In this document: piece after piece, positions 50,498 through 58,979 of the stretch
Position numbering within the stretch: position 1 is the stretch's first letter
Layout of the letters: every line of letters begins with the position of its first letter
Source of the DNA: Bryobacterales bacterium
Lineage (GTDB): Bacteria; Acidobacteriota; Terriglobia; Bryobacterales; UBA6623
Direction of reading: 5' to 3'
DNA length: 64,000 bases
NCBI GenBank assembly: GCA_022826925.1
Contig: JAJDTX010000003.1
Location: forward strand, 62,001-126,000
Notes under the pieces: generated by a model
What the model was told of the DNA's origin: nothing
The model's database searches: none
Seen by the model: the letters and a program-made list of their open reading frames with translations, nothing else
Program-made: the position numbers and the translations under genes

Positions 50498-53479
50498 GTG
50501 TCTTTTCGCTGGCCCACCGTCAACCCGTTCAAGCCGCTCGTCGCGGGTGCGGTGCTTGGCGCGCTTGTAGGCGTTCCTCTCCCGGCACAGTCGCCGCCCG
50601 CCACCCAGTCGGGCGCGGCGGCCGCCGCTTCGTCAGATTTCCTCGACCATTTCACCTGGCACCCGGGCGGCACCCGCGAAGCCGACATGTGGCAGGTGCT
50701 GGTCCTGTTCGGCGTCGGCGATGCCGCCGGCGAGGAATGGGACGGCAGCCTGTCGATCGAGGGCGGCGAAATCCTGGCGCTCACGCCGCACCGCCAGGAG
50801 CCGCCTGATCGGATTCTGCCGCAGGGGGGATGGCGGCTGCAGACACAACCGGTGCAGATCTTGCTGCGCTCCACGGTAGTGGCTCGCCCGACGCCGAGCA
50901 CGCGCGAGGAAGTGCTGCCCAAGGGAATGTGGATTCGCGGCAGCGGCACCCGCTCGACTTCGGTAGCCGTGCGGACCGCCCAGGGTGAATTCGCCTTCGA
51001 GCCGATGGCGATGGAGTTCGGCCCGTGGGCCAGGGCGCTGGGCGGCCGCGTCGCTATCCAGCGCACTCCGCCCGCCACGGACCTCTCCGGCACCGAGTTG
51101 CGCCAGCACGACTCGCCGGCCATCGCGGCTGACTCCGCCGGCAATCTCTTCACCACCTGGTACAGCTATCACGACCGGCGCGAGGAGCTGAACTTCCGGC
51201 GCTATCACGAAGGCCGCTGGTCGCGGCTGATTCCGGTCGGTCGCGCCGAGGAAGATCTGTGGCGCCCGCAGATCGCGGTTGACGGAGCGGACAAGCCGTG
51301 GCTGGTCTACTCCCAGCGGCCGTCCGAAGACGGCCCCGGGAATTGGGACATCTACGCCATGGCGTGGGAAGACGACGAGTGGGGCCGGCAACATCGCTTG
51401 ACCGACAACCCGCTGCCAGACATCGAGCCGCACGTTGCCCGAGCCGTCGATGGCACGATCTACGTGGCATGGCAGGCCATGGCCGGCCGCCACTCCCAGA
51501 TCCGCCTGAAGTACCTGCGCAACGGCCGTTGGTCCGAGACGGTGGCGGTCACGAATTCGGCGGCCAACGACTGGTCGCCCTCCGTGGCCGCGGGACCGGG
51601 AGGCACGGCGTGGATTGTCTGGGACCGCTATCGCCGGGGATCCGGCGGCAGCTATGACGTATACGCGAGATCGTTCGCGCCAGCCAGCGGGCTTGGGCGG
51701 GAAATGCCTGTGGCGACCACCACGCGCTTCGAGGCGCACGCGAGTGTTGAAGTCGACAGTCGCGGGCGTCCTTGGATTGCGTGGGAAACCTCTGGCGTGA
51801 ACTGGGGCAAGGATCTCGGCCGGGGCTTGGGCGAGGTCCAGCCGGGCACCCCACTCGGCGCGGCGCGGCGCATCGAGGTCGTGTGTCTAGATGGCGGTCA
51901 GTGGAAGGCGCCCGCCGCGGTCGAATTTGACGATCCGGCGATGGCCGGCTCCACGGGAGAGAGCCGGCCGCAGCTCTACTTCGACCCCGACGGGAACCTC
52001 TGGATGTCATTCAAGCGTCGCTACAGTCGGCGCTCTTATCGTCCGACGTCCTACTGGGAGTCGTTTCTCACTCGTTTGGACGGCCGACGCTGGACCGAGC
52101 CGATTACGCTCCCGCAGAGCTGGGCGCGCAAGAGCACGCGCATGGGCATGACGGCCGCCGATGGCCGCCTCTGGTCCTTCTGGCCGGACGAGAGCCGCCA
52201 GTGGGCCTTTGCCAGCCGCCCCAGGCTGAATCGGGTCGTAGCGGGCTCCTTGGAGCTGCCCGGGGCGGGTCCGGAACCCCGGCTGGCCCCGTACCGTCCC
52301 TCCCCTGGCGAGTCCCGGCCTGACTCGCATCCCAACGAAGTCGACGATGTCCGCTTCATCCGCAATTTCCGCACCGAGCATGGCGGGGATTCGCTGCGCA
52401 TCGTGCGGGGCGACCTGCACCGCCACACGGAATTGTCGCAAGACGTGGGCGGCGTGGACGATGGCTCGCTGCCGGAGTTCTACCGGTACATGATTGACGC
52501 TGCGGAAATGGACTTTGGAGCGTCCACCGATCACCAAGCGGGCGGCACGGACTTTTGGAACGCGATGACCCAGAAGCTGGCCGACATGTACCACTTTCCG
52601 GAGCGGTTCTCCACGCTGTACGGGTACGAGCGCAATCCCGGCAACCCGTACGGCCACCGCAACCTGATCTACACGCATCGCAACTATCCGATCGTGCCGT
52701 TCTTCATTCCGGCCCACCCGCGCTTCCTGCTCCCTGACAGTCCTGACGGCGAGCTGCTGACGTTCAGCTCGATGGGATTCGGCAGCGGCGTCCGCAACGA
52801 GACCAAGCTCATGTACGAGGTCGCCCGCCGCACCGGGGGTATCGCGATTCCCCACACGTCCGGCACCAATTCCATGGGCACTGACTGGCGCGACCACGAC
52901 CCCGAGGTCGACATGGTGGCCGAGATCTACCAAGGGGCGCGGCAGAATTACGAGCATAAGAACGCTCCGCGTGGCATTCGAGACGGTGAAGAGGCCGACG
53001 CGGCCGGGGGATTCCAGGAGCCCGGCATGTTTTGGAACGCTTGGTCGAAGGGGTACAAGATCGGCGTCATTGCCAGCTCCGACCACTTCTCCACGCACAT
53101 CTCGTATGCGATGGTCTATACGCCCGACACCAGCCGGGAGGCCATCCATGACGCCATCCGGGAGCGGCGGACGTACGGAGCGACGGACAACATCGTGCTG
53201 GATTTCCGCATGGGCAATGTCTTCATGGGGGGAGCCGCCATCGTCTCCGAAGCCCAGCCCGCCCGGGTGAGGGTGCGCGGCACCGACAACATCGCTGCGA
53301 TCCACCTGATACGCGACGCCAATTACGTGTACAAGGTCGAACCCGGACGCCAGGAGGCGGAGTTCGAATACCTGGATGTCGCCGCCCAGCCGGGCCAGCA
53401 CTGGTACTACGTGCGGGTCGAGCAGCAAGACGGCGAGCTGGCGTGGTCGAGTCCGATCTGGATCGACCACCGGCCCTAG
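50498..53479 (+). CDS. Large secreted DUF3604 protein with N-terminal propeller-like repeats
   Basis: A 993-residue exported protein. GTG start behind AGGAGGT. A signal peptide (LVAGAVLGALVGVPLPAQ) is followed by repeats of the type GNLFTTWYSYHD, KPWLVYSQRPSED, GTIYVAWQAMAG and GTAWIVWDRYRR (about residues 210-400), suggesting a beta-propeller. The C-terminal half is DUF3604, a PHP-like metallohydrolase: GDLHRHTE (His641, His643), STDHQAGG, IPHTSGTN and SSDHFSTH. The substrate is unknown; a periplasmic or surface hydrolase is likely. It is paralogous to the DUF3604 gene at 59-61.6 kb. Confidence 0.85.
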   Translation: MSFRWPTVNPFKPLVAGAVLGALVGVPLPAQSPPATQSGAAAAASSDFLDHFTWHPGGTREADMWQVLVLFGVGDAAGEEWDGSLSIEGGEILALTPHRQEPPDRILPQGGWRLQTQPVQILLRSTVVARPTPSTREEVLPKGMWIRGSGTRSTSVAVRTAQGEFAFEPMAMEFGPWARALGGRVAIQRTPPATDLSGTELRQHDSPAIAADSAGNLFTTWYSYHDRREELNFRRYHEGRWSRLIPVGRAEEDLWRPQIAVDGADKPWLVYSQRPSEDGPGNWDIYAMAWEDDEWGRQHRLTDNPLPDIEPHVARAVDGTIYVAWQAMAGRHSQIRLKYLRNGRWSETVAVTNSAANDWSPSVAAGPGGTAWIVWDRYRRGSGGSYDVYARSFAPASGLGREMPVATTTRFEAHASVEVDSRGRPWIAWETSGVNWGKDLGRGLGEVQPGTPLGAARRIEVVCLDGGQWKAPAAVEFDDPAMAGSTGESRPQLYFDPDGNLWMSFKRRYSRRSYRPTSYWESFLTRLDGRRWTEPITLPQSWARKSTRMGMTAADGRLWSFWPDESRQWAFASRPRLNRVVAGSLELPGAGPEPRLAPYRPSPGESRPDSHPNEVDDVRFIRNFRTEHGGDSLRIVRGDLHRHTELSQDVGGVDDGSLPEFYRYMIDAAEMDFGASTDHQAGGTDFWNAMTQKLADMYHFPERFSTLYGYERNPGNPYGHRNLIYTHRNYPIVPFFIPAHPRFLLPDSPDGELLTFSSMGFGSGVRNETKLMYEVARRTGGIAIPHTSGTNSMGTDWRDHDPEVDMVAEIYQGARQNYEHKNAPRGIRDGEEADAAGGFQEPGMFWNAWSKGYKIGVIASSDHFSTHISYAMVYTPDTSREAIHDAIRERRTYGATDNIVLDFRMGNVFMGGAAIVSEAQPARVRVRGTDNIAAIHLIRDANYVYKVEPGRQEAEFEYLDVAAQPGQHWYYVRVEQQDGELAWSSPIWIDHRP

Positions 53480-53503
53480 TCGGCCTCTGGCGCGAATTGG
53501 CGA

Positions 53504-53509
53504 TATTAT
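53504..53509 (+). promoter_or_regulatory. Possible -10 element of ftsY
   Basis: TATTAT, 41 bases before the ftsY start, in the 71-base gap after the DUF3604 gene. No good -35 match. Confidence 0.3.
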
Positions 53510-53550
53510 CAAGTCATTCGACCGTGGGCGCGCCGCCCGCGTGCCTGCCG

Positions 53551-54516
53551 ATGCGCTCGCTATTCGAAGCCCCACCGGAAAAAACGGGCCTGCTGGGGCG
53601 CTTTCGGCAGGCAGTTTCGAAGACGCGCAGGGCCTTCACCGATCAGATCGGCGACATTCTCGAAGGCACCAAGGAATTCGATCCGGAGCTGCTTGAAGAC
53701 CTCGAGATGACCCTGATCGGCGCCGACCTGGGTGTGCAGACCACCAACGAGATCCTCGAGGACGTGCGCTCTAGGCTGGCGGGCGACCAACTCCGGGACA
53801 GCGAGGAGGTCAAGGGCGTGATCGCCAGCCACATGCTCGAGATCCTGCGCAAGGCCGACAGCGAGGCCAGTCTGCAAGCTGGGAAACCTGCCGTCGAGGT
53901 CATTCTGGTGGTAGGCGTGAACGGAGTGGGCAAGACCACTACCGTCGGCAAGCTCGCCCATCGCCTAAGAGGCGAGGGTCGCGAGGTTCTGCTGTGTGCC
54001 GCTGACACGTTTCGGGCCGCCGCCGCCGAGCAACTCGTGATCTGGGGCGAGCGGGCCGGCTGTCCGGTGATTCGCCAGCAAGCCGGCGCTGACCCGAGCG
54101 CCGTGATCTACGATGCCTTGCAGGCGGCCAAGGCTCGGGGAGTAGACACCGTGATCGCCGACACCGCAGGGCGCTTGCACAATAAGGCGGGCCTCATGGC
54201 TGAGTTGGAAAAGATCCGCCGCACCACCGGACGGCTCGTTCCCGGAGCGCCCCACCAAGTGCTGTTGGTCCTCGATGCCGTGACCGGCCAAAACGGACTT
54301 GAGCAGGCCCGCCAGTTTGCTGCCACCACAGGTGTGACCGGCATCGCGCTGACCAAGCTGGACGGCACGGCCAAGGGCGGAATCGTGGTTGGCATCGCCA
54401 GAGAGCTTGGCGTGCCCATCCGCTGGGTTGGAGTTGGCGAACGGACTGCGGACTTGGTCGAGTTCGACCCGGAGACATTCGTGCGCTCGCTGTTCGATGG
54501 CGGAGGCGAGGGATGA
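53551..54516 (+). CDS. ftsY: Signal recognition particle receptor FtsY
   Basis: Membrane-associated SRP GTPase that docks ribosomes carrying membrane proteins. The 321-residue protein has the N domain helices, then the G domain with GVNGVGKTTT (residues 122-131), DTFRAAAAEQL, DTAGRLHNK and TKLDGTAKGG, and ends GERTADLVEFD. The acidic A domain found in enterobacteria is absent, as in many bacteria. I chose the ATG at 53551; the longer frame overlaps the previous gene. ribD begins with an ATGA overlap. Confidence 0.95.
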   Translation: MRSLFEAPPEKTGLLGRFRQAVSKTRRAFTDQIGDILEGTKEFDPELLEDLEMTLIGADLGVQTTNEILEDVRSRLAGDQLRDSEEVKGVIASHMLEILRKADSEASLQAGKPAVEVILVVGVNGVGKTTTVGKLAHRLRGEGREVLLCAADTFRAAAAEQLVIWGERAGCPVIRQQAGADPSAVIYDALQAAKARGVDTVIADTAGRLHNKAGLMAELEKIRRTTGRLVPGAPHQVLLVLDAVTGQNGLEQARQFAATTGVTGIALTKLDGTAKGGIVVGIARELGVPIRWVGVGERTADLVEFDPETFVRSLFDGGGEG

Positions 54517-55646
54517 CGCCGCAGGACCACCGATGGCTGGAACGGGCGCTCGACCTGGCCCGCTCGGCGTACGGCTTAGCCAGCCCGAACCCGGCGGTCG
54601 GCGCGGTCGTGGTCGATACCACCGGCACGGCTGTGGGCGAGGGTGCCCACGCCTACGAAGGCCGCAAGCATGCCGAAGTCTTGGCGCTGGAGCAGGCCGG
54701 CGCGGCAGCGCGGGGCGCGACGCTGTACGTCTCGCTGGAGCCGTGCTCGACGCACGGGCGGACTCCGCCGTGCGTGGACGCGATCTTGGCGGCTGGCATC
54801 GCGAGGGTCGTGGCCGCGAGTCGGGACCGCAATCCGGCTGTCGACGGCTCTGGCTTCGCGTTGCTCAGGCAGAACGGTGTCGAGGTCGACGAAGCAGCGG
54901 GAGAACTGGCCGCGTCGGCGCAGCGCCTGAATGAAGCCTTCTTCTACTACGTGCGCACCGGTCGACCCTTGGTCACGCTCAAGACGGCCCTGACGTTGGA
55001 CGGCAAGATCGCCGCTCCGGACGACAACACCGGCTGGATTACGAGCGACAAAGCGCGCGCTCACGTGCAGCAGGTGCGCCACCGCCATGACGCGATCATG
55101 ACCGGCATCGGCACAGTGCACGCCGACGACTGCCTGCTGACCGATCGAACCGGCCTGCCGCGGAGGCGCGCCCTGCTGCGAGTGATCGCCGACTCGCTCT
55201 TGCGCATCCCGCTCAACTCGCGCCTGGTCGAGTCAGTCAGCGACGACCTAGTGATCGCGACGACCTCTGCCGCCGGCCGGGAAAAGCGGAAGCCGCTGGT
55301 GGAGCGCAACATCACGGTTCAAGACTTCGATTCCCCGAGCGGTCGCGTAGACCTGCATGCGCTGCTTGACTGGCTCGGCGAACGCGAGGTCACTTCGCTG
55401 ATGATCGAGGGCGGCGCAAAGTTGAACTGGGCGGTGCTCGAAGCCGGGATCGTCGACAAGGTCTTGCTCTACTACGCTCCCAAGATATTGGGCGGCTTGG
55501 AGTCGCTGCCGATGGTCGGCGGGGCCGGGCGGCGCTCGCGCTCGGGAGCCATTCGCCTCGAGAACCTGCGCACGATACCCGTCGCCGTCGACGAGTTCGC
55601 GGTCGAGGCCGATGTGATCAACGATGCGCAAGCTCCGTCCTCGTGA
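54513..55646 (+). CDS. ribD: Riboflavin biosynthesis deaminase/reductase RibD
   Basis: Bifunctional enzyme carrying out the second and third steps of riboflavin synthesis. The N-terminal zinc deaminase shows His53 in HAEVLALE and the Cys pair in EPCSTHGRTPPC (Cys78 and Cys87). The C-terminal NADPH reductase starts RPLVTLKTALTLDGKIA and contains MIEGGAKLNWAVLEAG. The length of 377 residues is normal. It is coupled to ftsY by a four-base overlap and followed by ribE after 21 bases. Confidence 0.96.
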   Translation: MTPQDHRWLERALDLARSAYGLASPNPAVGAVVVDTTGTAVGEGAHAYEGRKHAEVLALEQAGAAARGATLYVSLEPCSTHGRTPPCVDAILAAGIARVVAASRDRNPAVDGSGFALLRQNGVEVDEAAGELAASAQRLNEAFFYYVRTGRPLVTLKTALTLDGKIAAPDDNTGWITSDKARAHVQQVRHRHDAIMTGIGTVHADDCLLTDRTGLPRRRALLRVIADSLLRIPLNSRLVESVSDDLVIATTSAAGREKRKPLVERNITVQDFDSPSGRVDLHALLDWLGEREVTSLMIEGGAKLNWAVLEAGIVDKVLLYYAPKILGGLESLPMVGGAGRRSRSGAIRLENLRTIPVAVDEFAVEADVINDAQAPSS

Positions 55647-55667
55647 CGCGCGGCGGGAGACCGAGAG

Positions 55668-56288
55668 ATGTTCACTGGGATCGTCGAAGAGACGGGGGCG
55701 GTGCTGGAGCTGGTCCACTCCTCGGCCGGTGCGCGCATGGTCGTGGCCGCGCGCGAGGTGCTCGCCGACCTTTCCAGCGGCGGGAGCGTCGCTGTCAACG
55801 GCTGCTGCTTGACGGCGGTTGACTTCGACGAGCGCGGATTTTCCGCCGACCTGTCTCCGGAGACCCTCGACAGGACGAACCTAGGCGCTCTCGAGGCGGG
55901 ATCCCTCGTCAACCTGGAACGGCCGCTGCTGCCAACGAGCCGGCTCAGCGGGCATTTCGTCCTGGGGCATGTCGACGGCACTGGCGAGGTGCTGGGGCTC
56001 GACGACGTTGGCGACGGGAATTGGTGGCTGTCGGTGCGCGCGCCGGAGGACCTGCTGCAGTTCTTGGTTTACAAGGGCAGCATCGCCATTGACGGCATCA
56101 GCCTGACGATCGCTTCGCTCGATGAGGACGTTCTCGGATGCGCGATCATTCCGCACACGTACGAGGTCACCACGCTGCGCGCGACGCGCGTCGGCGCTTC
56201 GGTCAACTTGGAGTGCGACATGCTCGCCAAGCACGTGCATCGCCTGCTAGCGACAGGATTGCCGGGCGCGCCGCCCGCCGGTCAATAG
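55668..56288 (+). CDS. ribE: Riboflavin synthase, alpha type
   Basis: Dismutates two lumazine molecules to riboflavin. The 206 residues hold two lumazine-binding barrels, the first starting MFTGIVEETGAV with GCCLTAV, the second with LSGHFVLGHVDGTG and the equivalent DGISLTIAS. The start follows GGAGA. ribBA and ribH are not in the window. It ends 13 bases before the convergent SDR gene. Confidence 0.95.
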   Translation: MFTGIVEETGAVLELVHSSAGARMVVAAREVLADLSSGGSVAVNGCCLTAVDFDERGFSADLSPETLDRTNLGALEAGSLVNLERPLLPTSRLSGHFVLGHVDGTGEVLGLDDVGDGNWWLSVRAPEDLLQFLVYKGSIAIDGISLTIASLDEDVLGCAIIPHTYEVTTLRATRVGASVNLECDMLAKHVHRLLATGLPGAPPAGQ

Positions 56289-56301
56289 CCGCGAGCGCGA
56301 C

Positions 56302-57138
56302 TCAGCCGGCCTTTTCGGCGGCGATGCAGGCGGGGATGCCCTCGCGGAAGCTAGGGTAGCGCAGGCGCATTCCCACCAAGCGCAGGATGGCGCTGCCGTC
56401 GACCCGCCGATCCGCTCTGCGCGTCTCGCTCAAACATTCGTCCGCGACGACCTCAGGGGCCGGGAGGTCCAGCAAGCTGGCGCAATGGCGCGCAACGTCG
56501 GCCGAGGTTGCCGGGCACTCGTCCGCAACAGGGTAAGCCCCTTCGACACGCAGTTGGAGCGCCCGGGCGACGATCGCGGCCAGGTCGTCGACATGGATCC
56601 GCGAAACCATGCGCGGCGGGTCGCGAGGGAGTCGGAAGCGACCTTCTCGCATGGCTTGGTGGACCCCTCGCCCGGGACCGTATATCGCAGCCGGCCGCAA
56701 CACCAGAGCGCTGCAGCCATGAGACTGGACCGCGTCCTCGGCGCTGGCGCGGAGTTTCTGGCGCTCGGTCTGCGGTGACACTGGCGTCCGCTCGTCAACC
56801 TGCCGCGTGGCCCCGTAGACGCCGGTGGTGGAAAGATACGTCAGGTGTCGCGGCTGGCCGCGCAGGGCCGCGACCAAGCTTGGAGTCGGCTCGAACAGCT
56901 GGCCGTCAAGCTTGAGCGTCGGCACGGAGAGCAGCACGCTTGCTCCCTCCGCCGCAGCTTGGATGCGCCGGTCGCGAGCCGCGTCGAAGCGCACCACGCG
57001 AGCCCCTGCGGCCTCGAGCGCGGCCAGATTCTCGGGCGACCGGCTTGTCGCCGTCACGTCCCAGCCGGACTTCAGCAGCGTCCGCGCGGCGCGTTGCGCA
57101 GTGAACCCGCAGCCGATGATCAGGGCGTGGCGGCTCAT
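56302..57138 (-). CDS. NAD(P)-dependent SDR/epimerase family protein
   Basis: A 279-residue Rossmann-fold protein of the extended or atypical SDR group, similar in build to YeeZ-type proteins. It begins ALIIGCGFTAQRAARTLL (a GxxGxxG-like NAD loop), with YLSTTGVYG in the middle and LVLRPAAIYGPGRG further on. The catalytic Tyr/Lys pair of classical SDRs is not clear, so the reaction is uncertain. Its start overlaps the miaA stop as ATGA; the convergent ribE gene ends 13 bases away. Confidence 0.82.
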   Translation of the reverse strand: MSRHALIIGCGFTAQRAARTLLKSGWDVTATSRSPENLAALEAAGARVVRFDAARDRRIQAAAEGASVLLSVPTLKLDGQLFEPTPSLVAALRGQPRHLTYLSTTGVYGATRQVDERTPVSPQTERQKLRASAEDAVQSHGCSALVLRPAAIYGPGRGVHQAMREGRFRLPRDPPRMVSRIHVDDLAAIVARALQLRVEGAYPVADECPATSADVARHCASLLDLPAPEVVADECLSETRRADRRVDGSAILRLVGMRLRYPSFREGIPACIAAEKAG

Positions 57139-58109
57139 TGCGCGTCGGGACTCGCCTCGCACCCGATCTCGAGCCAGCCTGCGCACTCGCCAGCCGCCCA
57201 CTCAAAGGCCCGCTCGGAATCCCCGAATTCTCCTAGCCAGCGAATTCCCGGCTGCTTGCCGCGCAGCCACGTCAGCTGCCGCTTGGCATAGCGCCGGGTA
57301 TGCATCGCCGTGGCCGCGATCGCTTCGTCCAGATCAGACTTGCCATCCAGGTACTGCAGGCACTGCGCGTAGCCAAGGGCCCGAAAGGGCCAGCACTGTT
57401 CGGAGACCCCGCTCTGCAGCAGTCTCCGGACTTCTTCTACCAAGCCTCCGGCAAACATCTTCCGAGCGCGTTCGCCAATGCGGGCATAGAGCGCTTCGCG
57501 CGGAGGGTCCAGCCCGAGCAGCAGCATGCGGTAGCCTTCCAAGCGCTCGCCGGCCTCCCGCCATAAGTCGGTAATTGGCCGCTTGCCGAGCAGTGTAACT
57601 TCGATCGCTCGAACGATCTTTGGCGAGTCATTGGGATGGATGGCCTGTGCCGCCAGCGGATCCAGCCGCGCCAGCATCCGCCACAGATGCCCCGCGCGGT
57701 TCCTGGCGGCCGATTCTTGCAAGCGCCGCCGCAGGTCGGTATCCCGCCTTGGGCCGGGAAAGAGCCCGTTGAGAACCGCGTCGAGGTAGAAGCCGGTGCC
57801 GCCGACCAGCACCGGGAGTTTTTGCCGCTGCCTGAGCCGCTGCAAGACGGCTCGCGCGTCGCGCGCGAACTCTCCCGCCGAGTAAGGTCGTTGCGGTTCG
57901 ACGTGGTCGATCAGGTGGTGCGGGATCCCGCGCCTGGCGTCGAGCGGTGTCTTGGCCGTGCCAATGTCAAAGCCTCGATAGACTTGAACCGAATCGACAT
58001 TCACGATTTCGGCGTCGAAGCGCTCGGATATGCGCACTGCCAGCGCGCTCTTGCCCGACGCGGTCGGGCCGACGATAGCGAGTGCGGGCGAGAGGCCGGA
58101 TCCGTTCAC
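57135..58109 (-). CDS. miaA: tRNA dimethylallyltransferase
   Basis: Adds a dimethylallyl group to adenosine 37 of tRNAs that read codons beginning with U. From the GTG at 58109 the protein is 324 residues. It has the P-loop IVGPTASGKSALAV, the substrate segment VDSVQVYRGFDIGTAKT, GGTGFYLDAVLNG and the C-terminal tRNA-binding ALGYAQCLQYLDG, ending in RRYAKRQLTWLR. The GTG overlaps the upstream stop as GTGA; a longer frame runs into that gene and was rejected. Confidence 0.95.
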   Translation of the reverse strand: MNGSGLSPALAIVGPTASGKSALAVRISERFDAEIVNVDSVQVYRGFDIGTAKTPLDARRGIPHHLIDHVEPQRPYSAGEFARDARAVLQRLRQRQKLPVLVGGTGFYLDAVLNGLFPGPRRDTDLRRRLQESAARNRAGHLWRMLARLDPLAAQAIHPNDSPKIVRAIEVTLLGKRPITDLWREAGERLEGYRMLLLGLDPPREALYARIGERARKMFAGGLVEEVRRLLQSGVSEQCWPFRALGYAQCLQYLDGKSDLDEAIAATAMHTRRYAKRQLTWLRGKQPGIRWLGEFGDSERAFEWAAGECAGWLEIGCEASPDAQ

Positions 58110-58954
58110 GGGCGACGGTCCATTTCTGGGAACCAAATGCGGCGTGCAGTTTCGCCCAGCACGAGCCTGCGGTCCCGTTCCGACAGCGCCAGATGATTGC
58201 GGAAGATGTCCAAGTGCTCGCCATAGCTCAGCGGGCGGGCGTATTTCTGGGTGGGGAAGTGCGAACCCCAAGCGCAGCGCTCGGCGCCGAAGGCCTCGAT
58301 GACGCGGCGGACTGTGCCGTGCATGCTCGAACAGGGGTGCCCGTCGGCGCAGCCCTGCTCTCCGTTGGCGATGAACGAGAGCTTCGCGTACAAGTGACGG
58401 TGCCGCGAGAGGCGCTGCAGTGCCGCGAGCGTCTCGGGAGCTTCGCTGCCCGCGCGGAGGCCGAGGCTGTGATCCAGCACCACGGGAAGGCTTGGAAAGG
58501 CGTTCAGCATGCGCTCCAACTGCTCTTCCAGGATCCGCCCGCCGAGCACGTTGACCGGGAGTCCCTCGTCACAAGCGGCGCGCCACAGCGCCCTGACCCC
58601 GGGGTGGTCGAGTTGATTGCCCCCGGCCGGTACGCTGCGCAGCCCGCGCATACTGCCGTCGCGGGCGAACCGGCGCAACAAGCCGGGGGCGGCTGTGTCG
58701 AGCGGGTCAAGTGTGCAGATTCCCGCTGTCCAGTGCGGGTTCTGCAGCGCCACCGCCCGGACGTAGCGATTGTCGAAGCCGTAGAATCCGCTGACCTGCA
58801 CGATGGTCACCGCGCGAATCTCGTGCTGTTCCACCTCTTCGGTGAGCCGCGCAATCGTGCCTGTTCCGGCGGGCGGCCTGGACGGCTCGGGCTTGGGCGG
58901 ATAGGTGCTCTCGTCCTCGGAGAACACGTGGGCGTGGGTGTCGATGATCAGCAT
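58106..58954 (-). CDS. Amidohydrolase family 2 (TIM-barrel metal hydrolase)
   Basis: A 282-residue metal-dependent hydrolase or decarboxylase. Motifs: the N-terminal metal pair in IIDTHAHVFSED, the middle His in VVLDHSLG, and the C-terminal WGSHFPTQ, where an Asp is more usual. The substrate is unknown; relatives act on lactones and aromatic acids. It follows the second DUF3604 gene by 25 bases and overlaps miaA as GTGA. A GTG two codons upstream of the chosen ATG is possible. Confidence 0.87.
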   Translation of the reverse strand: MLIIDTHAHVFSEDESTYPPKPEPSRPPAGTGTIARLTEEVEQHEIRAVTIVQVSGFYGFDNRYVRAVALQNPHWTAGICTLDPLDTAAPGLLRRFARDGSMRGLRSVPAGGNQLDHPGVRALWRAACDEGLPVNVLGGRILEEQLERMLNAFPSLPVVLDHSLGLRAGSEAPETLAALQRLSRHRHLYAKLSFIANGEQGCADGHPCSSMHGTVRRVIEAFGAERCAWGSHFPTQKYARPLSYGEHLDIFRNHLALSERDRRLVLGETARRIWFPEMDRRP

Positions 58955-58979
58955 GGCCACACGCCAGCCGGCGGCGGAG